In this document: positions 25,026 to 33,395 of the stretch, piece after piece | Numbering within the stretch: position 1 is the first letter of the stretch | Layout of the letters: each line of letters starts with the position of its first letter | DNA from: Catenulispora yoronensis | Lineage (GTDB): Bacteria; Actinomycetota; Actinomycetes; Streptomycetales; Catenulisporaceae | Reading direction: 5' to 3' | DNA: 64,000 nucleotides | Assembly (NCBI RefSeq): GCF_039531695.1 | Contig: NZ_BAAAQN010000049.1 | Span: forward strand, 35,444 to 99,443 | The notes under the pieces: model-generated | What the model saw: only the letters and a program-made list of their open reading frames with translations | Databases searched by the model: none | Told to the model about the DNA's origin: nothing | Translations under genes and position numbers: made by a program

Positions 25026-26153
25026 TTACTCGCCCAGGTCCACAACTCGCTGCTCCGCCGCCGACAGGCGAGCTGCTTCCAGCACCTTCAGCATCGCCAC
25101 GGCGTCGGCGGGATCGACCGGGTTCGGACCTCCCTCACGCAGTGCGCGCGCGATGCCTTCATAGAACTCGACGTAGGAGCCGGCGCGCGTCGGGTACTCC
25201 TTGCCGTTCAGCGAGCCCGGCTCGTTGGCCCCGAATCCCGGATCGGCCGGGCCGCCGCCGGCGCGCAGCGACGCCTCCTGGCTGTCCAGTCCGGCGCTGA
25301 GCCAGGAGCCGCCGTCGCCCAGGACCCGGAAGCGCGGGCCGGGCTGTTCGGCCAGGACGCTCATCCACAGGTGCGAGTGGGTGCCGTCGGCGTGCCGCAG
25401 CGCCACGAAGGTGTCGTCGTCGGTCGTCGCCCCGGTGCGCAGCGCGGACACCTCGGCGTAGACGCTGCGCGCCGGCCCGAACAGGGTCAGTGCCTGGTCG
25501 ACCAGATGGCTGCCCAGGTCGTTGAGCAGGCCGCCGGCGTCGGCGGGGTCGCCGGACTCCCGCCAGCTCCCGGACAACCGCGGCCGCCACCGCTCGAAGC
25601 GGCTCTCGAACCGGTGCACGCGCCCCAGCTTCCCGGAGGCGACCAGGTCGGAGAGCGTGAGGAAGTCGCCGTCCCAGCGCCGGTTCTGGAAGACGCTCAG
25701 CAGCAGCCCCGCACGCCGCGCCCGGCCGATCAGAGCGGCGGCCTCGGCGGCGGTCGCGGCCAGCGGCTTGTCGACCACGACGTTGACGCCCGCTTCGAGG
25801 GCGGCGGTCGCGATCGGGACGTGCGTCCGGTTGGGCGTGGCGACGACGGCCAGATCGACGCCGGTCGCCCACAGCTCGTCGGGGCTAGACACCCGGACGA
25901 CGTCGTCGGGGACCGGACGCGAGGTCACGACGGCGGTCAGCTCCAGGCCGGGCGTGGCGCGGATCAGCGGGGCGTGGAAGGCGGAACCGGCCAGGCCGTA
26001 TCCCACCAGGCCGACCCGCAGCGGGGACGGCGGCGTGCCTGGGGCGCTGGTCCCGGGGCCGGTTCCGGGGCTGGTTTTGGCGCTGGTCCCGGCACTGGTC
26101 CCGGCGGCAATCTCGGTCGCGCTCGCGGTACCGCTCGTCGTGGGGCTGCTCAT
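25026..26153 (-). CDS. Gfo/Idh/MocA family oxidoreductase
   Basis: This 375-residue NAD(P)-dependent dehydrogenase has the Rossmann motif VGLVGYGLAGSAFHAPLIRA, then VVATPNRTHVPIA and the family signature VVVDKPLAAT with the catalytic-region Lys. The central segment SRFERWRPRLSGSWRE and DLGSHLVDQALTLFG are typical of sugar or inositol dehydrogenases of this family. The first 45 residues are a Thr/Ser/Gly/Ala repeat (GTSAGTSAKTSPGTGPGT) not needed for the fold. It is divergently arranged with a ROK regulator, whose palindromic site lies between them, suggesting sugar-responsive control. Confidence 0.88.
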   Translation of the reverse strand: MSSPTTSGTASATEIAAGTSAGTSAKTSPGTGPGTSAPGTPPSPLRVGLVGYGLAGSAFHAPLIRATPGLELTAVVTSRPVPDDVVRVSSPDELWATGVDLAVVATPNRTHVPIATAALEAGVNVVVDKPLAATAAEAAALIGRARRAGLLLSVFQNRRWDGDFLTLSDLVASGKLGRVHRFESRFERWRPRLSGSWRESGDPADAGGLLNDLGSHLVDQALTLFGPARSVYAEVSALRTGATTDDDTFVALRHADGTHSHLWMSVLAEQPGPRFRVLGDGGSWLSAGLDSQEASLRAGGGPADPGFGANEPGSLNGKEYPTRAGSYVEFYEGIARALREGGPNPVDPADAVAMLKVLEAARLSAAEQRVVDLGE

Positions 26154-26165
26154 GAACCGAGTTAA

Positions 26166-26178
26166 TCAACACTGTTGA
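26166..26178. promoter_or_regulatory. Palindrome between Gfo/Idh and ROK genes
   Basis: TCAACA-C-TGTTGA is a perfect 6-bp-arm palindrome in the 56-bp divergent gap, with a further GTCAAC half-site nearby (26185-26190). The position between a ROK regulator and its likely target makes it a good operator candidate. Confidence 0.5.
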
Positions 26179-26209
26179 GAAACCGTCAACCGGGGGCTAG
26201 TCTCGACCC

Positions 26210-27265
26210 ATGCCGACCGGGGCCAACCTCCACGCGCTGCGCGACCACAACGCCGCGGCCGTCCTGGCCCTGGTGCGCGGATCCGGGCGCGGATCCGGGT
26301 CCGGGTCCGGCGCGGATCCCGGCGTCAGCCAGGCCCACCTCGCGGCCGCCACCGGGCTGACCGTGCAGGCCATCAGCAAGATCGTGCGCCGGCTGCTGGA
26401 CGAGGGCCTGATCGCCGCCTCCGGACGGGTGACCTCCGGGATCGGCAAGCCGACCACGCTGCTGCGGCTGGTCCCCGGATCCCGGTACGCCATCGGGGTG
26501 CATCTGGGCCGGGACCGCCAGACCGTGCTGCTCGCCGACCTGGCGGGGCGCGCCGTGGCGTCCCGGGTCCGGCGTGGGAAGCTCAGGGCCCCCGACCGGG
26601 CCTTGTCGGCGGTGGCCGAGGACATCGCCGTCCTGCTCCAGGACATCCCGGACGAGCGCGTGCTCGGCGTCGGCCTGGCCTGCCCCGGGCCGCTCGACCA
26701 CCGGAGCGGCGTTCTGCACCGGGTCACCGGGCTGCCGGCCTGGCACGGTCTCGCGTTGCGGGACCGTGCCGAGGCAGTCCTCGGCCGGGTTTGCGCCGTC
26801 GACAAGGACACCACCGCCGCCGCGCTGTCCCAGCCCGGCCCGGCCGATCGCGCGTTCGTGTATCTCGCCGACGGCCTGGGCGCCGGGCTGGTGCTGGGCG
26901 GCCGCGTCCATCGGGGGGCGGGCACCGATGCCGGCGAGTTCGGACACCAGGTGCTCGATCCGGACGGTCCGGCCTGCCGATGCGGACGGCGCGGATGCCT
27001 GGAGGCCTACGTCCTCGCCGATCTCGGACGCGGCGCCGTCGACCAGGCCGCGGCTCGCCTGGCGCAGGGAATCGGCAACCTGACACGGCTGCTGGACCTT
27101 GACGAGATCATCCTGGGCGGCGACGCCGTGCTTGCCGAGCCGGAGCCCTACCTGGCCGCGGCCCACGCCGCCGGTGCGCCGCGCGCCGAGATCGCGCAGG
27201 CCGGGCCCGAGGCTGTCGCGCTCGGGGCGGCCGCGCTCATTCTCAGGCCGCTGTTCGACCCCTGA
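26210..27265 (+). CDS. ROK family transcriptional regulator
   Basis: This 351-residue protein has an N-terminal winged HTH (SQAHLAAATGLTVQAISKIV) and a C-terminal ROK sugar-kinase-like fold. The ROK zinc motif is present as CRCGRRGCLEAYV, plus YLADGLGAGLVLGGRVHRGA. Such proteins (NagC/XylR type) repress sugar genes and release DNA on sugar or sugar-phosphate binding. A Gly/Ser-rich insert (GSGRGSGSGSGADPG) extends the linker just before the HTH. It is divergent from the Gfo/Idh dehydrogenase, its likely target. Its 3' end overlaps the convergent MDR gene by 23 bp. Confidence 0.88.
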   Translation: MPTGANLHALRDHNAAAVLALVRGSGRGSGSGSGADPGVSQAHLAAATGLTVQAISKIVRRLLDEGLIAASGRVTSGIGKPTTLLRLVPGSRYAIGVHLGRDRQTVLLADLAGRAVASRVRRGKLRAPDRALSAVAEDIAVLLQDIPDERVLGVGLACPGPLDHRSGVLHRVTGLPAWHGLALRDRAEAVLGRVCAVDKDTTAAALSQPGPADRAFVYLADGLGAGLVLGGRVHRGAGTDAGEFGHQVLDPDGPACRCGRRGCLEAYVLADLGRGAVDQAAARLAQGIGNLTRLLDLDEIILGGDAVLAEPEPYLAAAHAAGAPRAEIAQAGPEAVALGAAALILRPLFDP

Positions 27266-28175
27266 TCTCGGAGGGTCCGCCGATGGTCAGCACCGCCTTC
27301 CCGCCGGGGAGTCGGCGCGCGCGGAAGTCGTCGAGGACGGGGACCAGGTCGCTCCAGTCGGCGACGTGGCTGAGGGTGGTGTGCAGTCGGCCGGCGGCCA
27401 CGAGGTCGACGAGCGTCTGAAGGTCTTGGCCGATCGCGTCGGGCTGCGCGTATGACAGGTAGCTGATCAGGCGGGCTCCTTCGTGGCCGATGAAGTCGTA
27501 GATGTCGATCGGGGTCTTCTCGCCGCTGCTGGTGCCGAGGACGACGATGGTTCCGCCCGGGGCGATTGCGGCCAGGGCGGCGGTCAGCGTCGCGCCGCCG
27601 ACCGATTCCAGGACGACGTCGAACGGGCCGAACTCCTGGGCCCCGTCCTGAGTCTGGGCCTGGGATCCGGCCTGGGCCCCGGCCTGGGCGCTGTACGCGG
27701 TCACCGTCGCGCCGGACGCGACCGCCAGTTGGACCTGGAAGCGTCCGACGCCGCCGTTGGCGCCGGTGACCAGCACTCGGCGGCCCAGGAGGGCGCCGGC
27801 GAGGCGGACCGTCCGCAGCGCGGTGAGGCCGGCCAGCGGCAGCGCGGCGGCCTGCTCGACGGTGACGGTGTCCGGGAGGACGGCGAGCCGGTCGGTCGGC
27901 ACGGCGACCTGCTCGGACCAGCCCGCGCCTTCCACGAGCGCCGCGACGCGGGTGCCCGGCGCCGGGCCCGAGCCGTCGGCCGCCGCCTCGACCACGACGC
28001 CGGCGATGTCCTGGCCGGGGCGCCAGTGGTCGGTCCGCATCTTCAGCAGGGCCAGCTCGCCACGGTTTATGGAGAAGGCACGGACGGCGACGAGTGCCTC
28101 GTGCGGGCCGGCGGCGACCGGCTCGGCGATCTCGCGGACGACCGGTCCTTGGGGAGTGTTCACCACGGATTTCAT
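27243..28175 (-). CDS. Zinc-free MDR-family NADP-dependent oxidoreductase (quinone oxidoreductase-like)
   Basis: This 310-residue medium-chain dehydrogenase has an N-terminal GroES-like half (MKSVVNTPQGPVVREIAEPV; GQDIAGVVVEAA) and a Rossmann half with GANGGVGRFQVQLAVASG. The structural and catalytic zinc ligands of alcohol dehydrogenases are absent, as in quinone oxidoreductases. LGTSSGEKTPIDIYDFI is common in actinobacterial members. It is divergent from a LysR regulator, which probably controls it. Confidence 0.87.
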   Translation of the reverse strand: MKSVVNTPQGPVVREIAEPVAAGPHEALVAVRAFSINRGELALLKMRTDHWRPGQDIAGVVVEAAADGSGPAPGTRVAALVEGAGWSEQVAVPTDRLAVLPDTVTVEQAAALPLAGLTALRTVRLAGALLGRRVLVTGANGGVGRFQVQLAVASGATVTAYSAQAGAQAGSQAQTQDGAQEFGPFDVVLESVGGATLTAALAAIAPGGTIVVLGTSSGEKTPIDIYDFIGHEGARLISYLSYAQPDAIGQDLQTLVDLVAAGRLHTTLSHVADWSDLVPVLDDFRARRLPGGKAVLTIGGPSEIRGRTAA

Positions 28176-28277
28176 GCGTCCATTAGGCGTTGCGGAACAT
28201 CGGGGAACCAGATCATGTTCTTCCGTTCAGTTATCACCGGACGGAATCAATGCCCAGAGTCGGTGGGGGGCCGCGCC

Positions 28278-29156
28278 GTGGAGTTGCGCCAGTTCGAGTA
28301 CTTCGTCGCCGTGGCGGAGGAGCTCGGTTTCGGCCGGGCCGCGGAGCGGCTGCACGTCGTGCAGCCGGCGGTCAGCAAGCAGGTCGCGCGGCTGGAGCGT
28401 GAGCTCGGGGTCAGGCTGTTCGACCGCTCCACGCGGCACGTAAGGCTGTCGGCGGCCGGGGAGCGTCTGCTGCCGGAGGTGCGCGCCGCTCTCGCCGCGG
28501 CTGCGAACGTCGGGCGGATCGCGGCGGACATCGGCGGCGGGCAGGACGCGGTGTTGCGGCTGGGCACCAGCCAGGGTTTGGGCGACCGCTTGGACGAGAT
28601 CCTGCTCCACCTGGCCGCGGTCCTCCCACGACTCCAGGTGCGGCTGAGCAGCCTGCCGCTGTCCGACCGTCTGAGCGCGGTCCGCACCGGGGAGCTCGAC
28701 GCGGCTTTCGTCCGGATCGTCGAGCACTCCCCCGGCGTCGAGCTGCTGCCGCTGTGGACCGAGCCGCTGCACGTCGTGCTTCCGGCGGCGCATCCGCTGG
28801 CCGGGTTCGCCACGCTCGCGATCGAGCAGATCGCCCCGCTCCCCCTGCGCCTGGCGCCGCGCGCGGTCAACCCCGCGTTCCACGACCTGATCGTCAACGC
28901 CATCACCGCGTCCGGCCACGAGCCGGTCCTCGGGGCGCCGTTCACGAACCTTCAGGACACGTTGGCGCAGATCGCGACCGGTCCGGCCTCGTGGAGCGTG
29001 CTCTACGGCGCCGCCACCGCGCAGCTTCCGACCGCCCGCATCGCGCACCGGCGGCTGGCCGCGCCCCGGCCGACCACGTCGCTCGCCGTTTTGCCTGGTC
29101 CGCCCTCGGCGGCGGTCCGGGCGCTCCTCGGCGCCTGCGCGGCGATCACGGGTTAA
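28278..29156 (+). CDS. LysR family transcriptional regulator
   Basis: This 292-residue protein begins VELRQFEYFVAVAEELGFGR with the LysR HTH continuing as AAERLHVVQPAVSKQVARLE. The effector domain contains RLGTSQGLGDRLDEILLHL and LPLWTEPLHVVLPAAHPLA. I take GTG 28278 as the start because the canonical LysR N-terminus begins there, preceded by a G-rich stretch; the frame is open far upstream but shows no homology there. It is divergent from the MDR oxidoreductase across a 102-bp gap and probably regulates it and itself. Confidence 0.88.
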   Translation: MELRQFEYFVAVAEELGFGRAAERLHVVQPAVSKQVARLERELGVRLFDRSTRHVRLSAAGERLLPEVRAALAAAANVGRIAADIGGGQDAVLRLGTSQGLGDRLDEILLHLAAVLPRLQVRLSSLPLSDRLSAVRTGELDAAFVRIVEHSPGVELLPLWTEPLHVVLPAAHPLAGFATLAIEQIAPLPLRLAPRAVNPAFHDLIVNAITASGHEPVLGAPFTNLQDTLAQIATGPASWSVLYGAATAQLPTARIAHRRLAAPRPTTSLAVLPGPPSAAVRALLGACAAITG

Positions 29157-29247
29157 CGCCAGGGCGGCCCAGCGCGGATCGATCTTCATCCGGATGTTGC
29201 CTGCGCTTACGAATCCACACCCTGTGACGCTGTTCACCTTTAATCAA

Positions 29248-29277
29248 TTAGAGATCCGGGCTCGTATGCCTTAGAAT
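29248..29277 (+). promoter_or_regulatory. Candidate promoter of the 36-residue small protein
   Basis: TTAGAG (29248-29253), an 18-bp spacer and TAGAAT (29272-29277) stand in a noticeably AT-rich stretch, 48 bp before the ATG at 29325. Confidence 0.4.
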
Positions 29278-29324
29278 CATAGGCGTAACGAGATCAGATC
29301 CGATGGATCCCCAAGGAGTCAACG

Positions 29325-29435
29325 ATGAACGCCGAAGTCCTCACCGCCCGCCTGCAGATCGCGATCGCCACCGCTCGCCACAAGGCCGAGGTCGAGCGCC
29401 AGACCCAGCTCGCGAAGCCCGCGCCCAAGAAGTAG
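29325..29435 (+). CDS. 36-residue basic small protein
   Basis: ATG 29325 has a strong ribosome site (CAAGGAG, 8 bp upstream), a promoter-like element before it and a good terminator after it, so a real transcript is likely. The product begins MNAEVLTARLQIAIATARHK and ends with a basic AKPAPKK tail. The middle is one amphipathic helix (residues 3-28). There is no membrane segment or known motif. It stands alone between a LysR gene and a phosphotransferase. I do not recognise it; a small nucleic-acid-binding or peptide regulator would fit the charge, but that is a guess. Confidence 0.6.
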   Translation: MNAEVLTARLQIAIATARHKAEVERQTQLAKPAPKK

Positions 29436-29502
29436 GCGCCTCGAAGTGAGCGCCTCGCTCTCTTCAGGCCCTGACCCAAGACCTGCGGCCCACACCCTCA
29501 GC

Positions 29503-29535
29503 AATGCCCCTGGCAGTTCCACCGCCAGGGGCATT
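29503..29535 (+). terminator. Rho-independent-type terminator
   Basis: AATGCCCCTGGC (29503-29514) pairs with GCCAGGGGCATT (29524-29535), a 12-bp perfect stem with a 9-base loop. It is followed by TTGCCTTTGC. Confidence 0.7.
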
Positions 29536-29576
29536 TGCCTTTGCGCACGCGGTCGCCGGGGTGATGAGGTGGCACG

Positions 29577-30605
29577 GTGACGAAGCATGACGCGGCGGCG
29601 GAGCAGTACACGGCAACAGAGCATGTTGCGGCAGTGGAGCACGGCGCGGCGGCGATCGTCCGGCCGTCAACGCTGGCCTGGGTCCGCCGGCAGCTGGCGG
29701 CCGACGAGCAGATCATCGGTATCGAGGCCCTGCACGGCGGCATCACGGCCGAGATCCGCAAGCTCGCCATCAGCACACCGGACGGCGGCACTCGCGCGCT
29801 GGTGCTGCGCAGCTACGTCGATCCCTACTACCTTGCGCTGGCCGAGGAATCGCTGACCGGCGAAGCCAATACCCTGACGGAGCTGGGCGCGACCGATGTG
29901 CCGACTCCCAAGCTGGTCGCGGTCGACGCCACAGCCGAGCACTGCGAGTATCCATCGCTGCTGATGACCCACCTGCCGGGACGGACCGCCCTCGCCGATG
30001 ACGGCCTGGAGGCTCGCGTCCCCGCACTGGCCCGTCAGCTTGTCGCAATTCACGCACTGCGTCCCGCCGAGCGGCCACGGCAGTACGTGACGCTCTCGAC
30101 CCCCGACACCGCAGTGGTACCGCAGGGCGCCGACGAGGCCAGCTGGGCCGCGGCGATCGAAGCGATCCGCCGACCCGCACCGTCCTCCGAGGGGTGCTTC
30201 CTGCACCGGGACTTCCAGCCCGGCAACGTACTCTTCGCCGCCCTGCCTTCAGGAGCGGCGAGCGCGCAGATCACCGGCGTCGTCGACTGGGCCGCGACGT
30301 GCTGGGGCCCGGCAGACCTCGATGTGGCGCATTGCAGTACGAATCTGGCCTTGATTCATGGCCCAGAGTGGAGCCAGCGCTTCGCCACGGCCTACGAGGA
30401 GGCCGGAGGGACGCTGACCGCCGCTGAGGATGAGCGGCTGTACTGGTTCACGAGGCATGCGCTGGCCTTCTCGGAGGAAGTGGACGTGATCTCCGGGGCG
30501 TGGCGGAAGGCGGGGCGGGCGGATCTGACGACGCGTGCGGTGGAGCTGCGATTGGACGCCTATGTCAGGCTGCTTATGAGGGACGGGGTCATGGCTCGCG
30601 GCTGA
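29577..30605 (+). CDS. APH-family phosphotransferase
   Basis: This 342-residue protein has the aminoglycoside phosphotransferase/choline kinase fold. The Brenner motif is FLHRDFQPGNVLF (catalytic Asp), and the metal-binding segment is GVVDWAATCWGPADLDVAH. The N-terminal lobe has LVLRSYVDP and LLMTHLPGR. Such enzymes phosphorylate aminoglycosides, macrolides or small metabolites; an antibiotic role cannot be inferred from family alone. GTG 29577 is the likely start. It is a monocistronic gene followed by a hairpin. Confidence 0.85.
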   Translation: MTKHDAAAEQYTATEHVAAVEHGAAAIVRPSTLAWVRRQLAADEQIIGIEALHGGITAEIRKLAISTPDGGTRALVLRSYVDPYYLALAEESLTGEANTLTELGATDVPTPKLVAVDATAEHCEYPSLLMTHLPGRTALADDGLEARVPALARQLVAIHALRPAERPRQYVTLSTPDTAVVPQGADEASWAAAIEAIRRPAPSSEGCFLHRDFQPGNVLFAALPSGAASAQITGVVDWAATCWGPADLDVAHCSTNLALIHGPEWSQRFATAYEEAGGTLTAAEDERLYWFTRHALAFSEEVDVISGAWRKAGRADLTTRAVELRLDAYVRLLMRDGVMARG

Positions 30606-30623
30606 GCAATCAGCGGACGCGAA

Positions 30624-30651
30624 TCGGGGCGCCGGATCACCGACGCCCCGA
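30624..30651. terminator. Short hairpin between convergent genes
   Basis: TCGGGGCG (30624-30631) pairs with CGCCCCGA (30644-30651). It lies between the plus-strand phosphotransferase stop and the minus-strand HAF gene stop, so it may serve both. Confidence 0.5.
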
Positions 30652-30680
30652 CTCCGCCGCGCCATGAGCGGCAAAAATCC

Positions 30681-32195
30681 CTATGAAGCGATGACATCCA
30701 CATAGTCGAGCTTGTCATTGCTCGACCCAGTGGCGTTCGTGATAGTCAACCGGCCGTCGGAGACCGTCACCTGGCTGGTCCCCTCTATCCAATGGTTGCT
30801 GGCGGTCGGTGTGCCGGACACGGTGAGCACGCCTTCGACGTTGACCTTGTAGACGCTGTCGGTGTTGGACGGGTCGCCGCACACCAGGTGGACCGTGTAG
30901 TGCCCGTTCGGCACCGCGAGTTCCCATACCGTCGCGCTGCCGCTGCGCTGCATGTGGATCAGCGTGTCGTAGCGCTGGTCCGGCGAGCTCGCGGCGTTGC
31001 GGTCGCGGGTGTTGACCGCGTTGTCGATGTTCCAGCCGTAGGTCAGGCCTCCGCTTCGGGCGCCGTAGGCGGCGCCGGTGTCGGCGGCGTAGCCGGCCGG
31101 GAGGGTCGCTCCGGCGGGCTGGAAGTTGACCGTCGCGGCGAACGCCGGGGTGAGCAGGTAGGCGCGCTTGTGGCCGTTGTGGAGGCCGACGCCGACGATC
31201 TGGCCGCGGTCGTTGATGCCGTTGGCCGCCTGGAGCGTCCAGCCGGAGCCGGCCGGGAGCAGCGTGTCGAGCTTGGTCAGCGGACCGCCGGGCTGGCGGA
31301 TCCAGGCCTCGGGCGCGGCGCAGGGCTGGCATTCCGGGTCGGCGGTGCCGACGATCTGGCCCGCGGCGTTGATGGCCGTGGCCCGGTTGTACTGGATGCT
31401 GTCGACGGTGCCGAGGTCCGTCAGGGTGTTGTTCTGCCACACCGCGGCGTCGAGCCCGCCGACGGGGCCGGGCCGGCTGACGTCGCCGGCGATGGTGCCG
31501 GATACGTTTACGGCATTCGCCGAACCGCCCTGGCCGCCGGGCAGCAGCGGCAGCATGGTCAGGGTGCCGTTCTGCCAGACGAAGGCCGGGCTGCCGACGA
31601 CCTGGCCGCGGGCGTTGATGCCGGTGGCGGCGTCGAGGGTCTGGGTCGGGGTGCTCAGCTCGGTGGGGTTGCCGGCGGTGTCGTAGAGGATCGCCTCCGG
31701 GCTGCCCTCGGAGTCGGCCGGGCGCTGTCCGCCGGCGACCCGGCCGGCCGGGTCGATGCCGTTGCCGACGCCGAGGCGGTTGGTGATCGGGCCGCCGAGG
31801 TCCTGGAGGACGCCCGCCGCGCTCCAGCGGACCGGGTAGGCGTAGCCGCCGTTCTCGCGCGTGGCGTCGCCGGCGATCTGGCCGGCGTCGTTGATGGCGT
31901 TCGCGCCGCTGTAGTCGGCCCCCGCCTCGGTGCCCAGGTCGGTCATCGTCCCGGCGGACCAGCGGAAGCCGTGCTCGGCGAAGGACGCCAGATCGCTGTA
32001 GCCGACGACGACCCCGGCGTTGTTGATGCCGTTGGCCACGCTCAGGTCACCGCCCAGCGTGCCGAGGTCGGTGATCGTGTAGAGCGACGAGGTCGCGCCG
32101 GCCGAGGTGGCGAGCGGGACGGGGAGGGCCAGCGCGGCGCAGAGTACTGCGACACGCGCGGCGGTGGCCGTTGTGCGTCTGTGGGACGGATGCAT
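30681..32195 (-). CDS. Secreted HAF-repeat protein with C-terminal malectin-like domain
   Basis: This 504-residue exported protein has a signal peptide (AARVAVLCAALALPVPLATS, cleaved near SAGA). Then come six to seven HAF-type repeats such as ITDLGTLGGDLSVANGINNA, DAGQIAGDA and INAAGQIVGTA, which in this family fold as a propeller-like surface. The last 130 residues, from VNFQPAGATLPAGYAADTGA to DKLDYVDVI, resemble malectin/fibronectin-type carbohydrate-binding domains common in actinomycete secreted proteins. ATG 32195 follows GAAAGG. It lies 121 bp downstream of the sugar importer genes on the same strand, so a role in saccharide binding at the surface is plausible. Confidence 0.8.
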   Translation of the reverse strand: MHPSHRRTTATAARVAVLCAALALPVPLATSAGATSSLYTITDLGTLGGDLSVANGINNAGVVVGYSDLASFAEHGFRWSAGTMTDLGTEAGADYSGANAINDAGQIAGDATRENGGYAYPVRWSAAGVLQDLGGPITNRLGVGNGIDPAGRVAGGQRPADSEGSPEAILYDTAGNPTELSTPTQTLDAATGINARGQVVGSPAFVWQNGTLTMLPLLPGGQGGSANAVNVSGTIAGDVSRPGPVGGLDAAVWQNNTLTDLGTVDSIQYNRATAINAAGQIVGTADPECQPCAAPEAWIRQPGGPLTKLDTLLPAGSGWTLQAANGINDRGQIVGVGLHNGHKRAYLLTPAFAATVNFQPAGATLPAGYAADTGAAYGARSGGLTYGWNIDNAVNTRDRNAASSPDQRYDTLIHMQRSGSATVWELAVPNGHYTVHLVCGDPSNTDSVYKVNVEGVLTVSGTPTASNHWIEGTSQVTVSDGRLTITNATGSSNDKLDYVDVIAS

Positions 32196-32316
32196 GGGGA
32201 ACCTTTCGCTCGGGACGAGGGGTGGTTCGTTACCTTTGGACGCGTCGCGCACGCTATGACAGCGTTGCCCTGCGCGCCAGAGCGTGGCAGGACAACGCGG
32301 TCAGAACATCTGGGTT

Positions 32317-33324
32317 TCAGCAGCCTGCTTTGTAGAAGTACTTGCTGACGCTCGGATCGCCCATGTTCGCCTGGGTGATGGCGACCATGGTGGTCCCGAT
32401 CTGCGCCGTCACGGGCTTGCCGTCGAGGGCGGCCACCGCCTGGTCGACGGCCTGCGTCCCGATGCCGCCGGGGTCCTGGGCGACCAGCACCTGGAGCGAG
32501 CCGTCCTTGAGGGACTGCACCTCGTCGGGCTCGGCGTCGAACGCGGCGACCTTCACAGCCCCCTGCTTCCCGGCCGCCTTCAGGCCGGTGGCGATGCCCT
32601 GGCCGGTGTTGGTGTTGCCGGCGAACACCCCGCCGAGGTCCGGATGGGCCGCGAGGGTGGCCTGGATCTGCGACGCCGCGGTGGCCGGCAGGTCGTTGTC
32701 GTACAGCACCGGCAGCAAGGTGATGCCGGGATGGTTGGCCTGTATCTCCTCGGTGAAGCCCTTGATCCGGGCGTCGGTGGTGGAGATCCCGGGCTTGACG
32801 CTGATCACGATCGCGGAGCCCTTGTCCCCCATCAGCTGGGCCAGCGCCTTGGCCGCGGCCTTGCCGCCGGCCTCGTTGTCCGAGGAGATGCGGGACAGCC
32901 CGATCGAGGTGTCGGTGACCGAGGTGTCGACGAGCACGACCTTGGTGCCGGCCGCCTGCACCTGCTTCAGCGACGGCGTGAGCGCGGCGGTGTCGACCGG
33001 GGAGATCAGCAGCGCGTCGGGCCGGGTGGCGGCGACCGAGTCGATGATCGGCCGTTGCAGCGAGACGTCCCACTGCGCCGAGCCGTCGGCCTTGAGCGAC
33101 ACCCCGAGCTTGGCCGCCTCGGTCTGCGCGGCGCAGGTCATGGTGATGTAGAACGGGTCGCTCTTGACACCGGTGATCAGCTCTATCGACTTCTTGCCGC
33201 CGCCCGCGGAGCTGGAGTGGCCGCCGCTGCCGCCGCTGCCGGAACTGCTGGAACTGCCGCAGCCCGCGGCGGCCAGCAGCGCGAGCGCGGTCACGGCTAT
33301 GGCGTGGATCCTGGTCTTCGACAT
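32317..33324 (-). CDS. Sugar ABC transporter substrate-binding lipoprotein (ribose/rhizopine type)
   Basis: This 335-residue PBP1-type binding protein has a lipoprotein signal (ALALLAAAGCGSS; Cys about residue 22) and a Ser/Gly linker. The periplasmic-binding fold follows with DALLISPVDTAALTPSLKQV, KVVLVDTSV and FAGNTNTGQGIATGLKAAG. The pattern is that of RbsB/XylF-like carbohydrate-binding proteins. It is the third gene of an ATPase-permease-binding protein operon. Ligand unknown (pentose, inositol-like or other). Confidence 0.88.
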   Translation of the reverse strand: MSKTRIHAIAVTALALLAAAGCGSSSSSGSGGSGGHSSSAGGGKKSIELITGVKSDPFYITMTCAAQTEAAKLGVSLKADGSAQWDVSLQRPIIDSVAATRPDALLISPVDTAALTPSLKQVQAAGTKVVLVDTSVTDTSIGLSRISSDNEAGGKAAAKALAQLMGDKGSAIVISVKPGISTTDARIKGFTEEIQANHPGITLLPVLYDNDLPATAASQIQATLAAHPDLGGVFAGNTNTGQGIATGLKAAGKQGAVKVAAFDAEPDEVQSLKDGSLQVLVAQDPGGIGTQAVDQAVAALDGKPVTAQIGTTMVAITQANMGDPSVSKYFYKAGC

Positions 33325-33395
33325 GGGTGCCGTCCTTGACTGCCGCTGTTCGGATAGGGAAAGGGTCGGGCGGACGCCTGACGGCGCCTTGGCCG

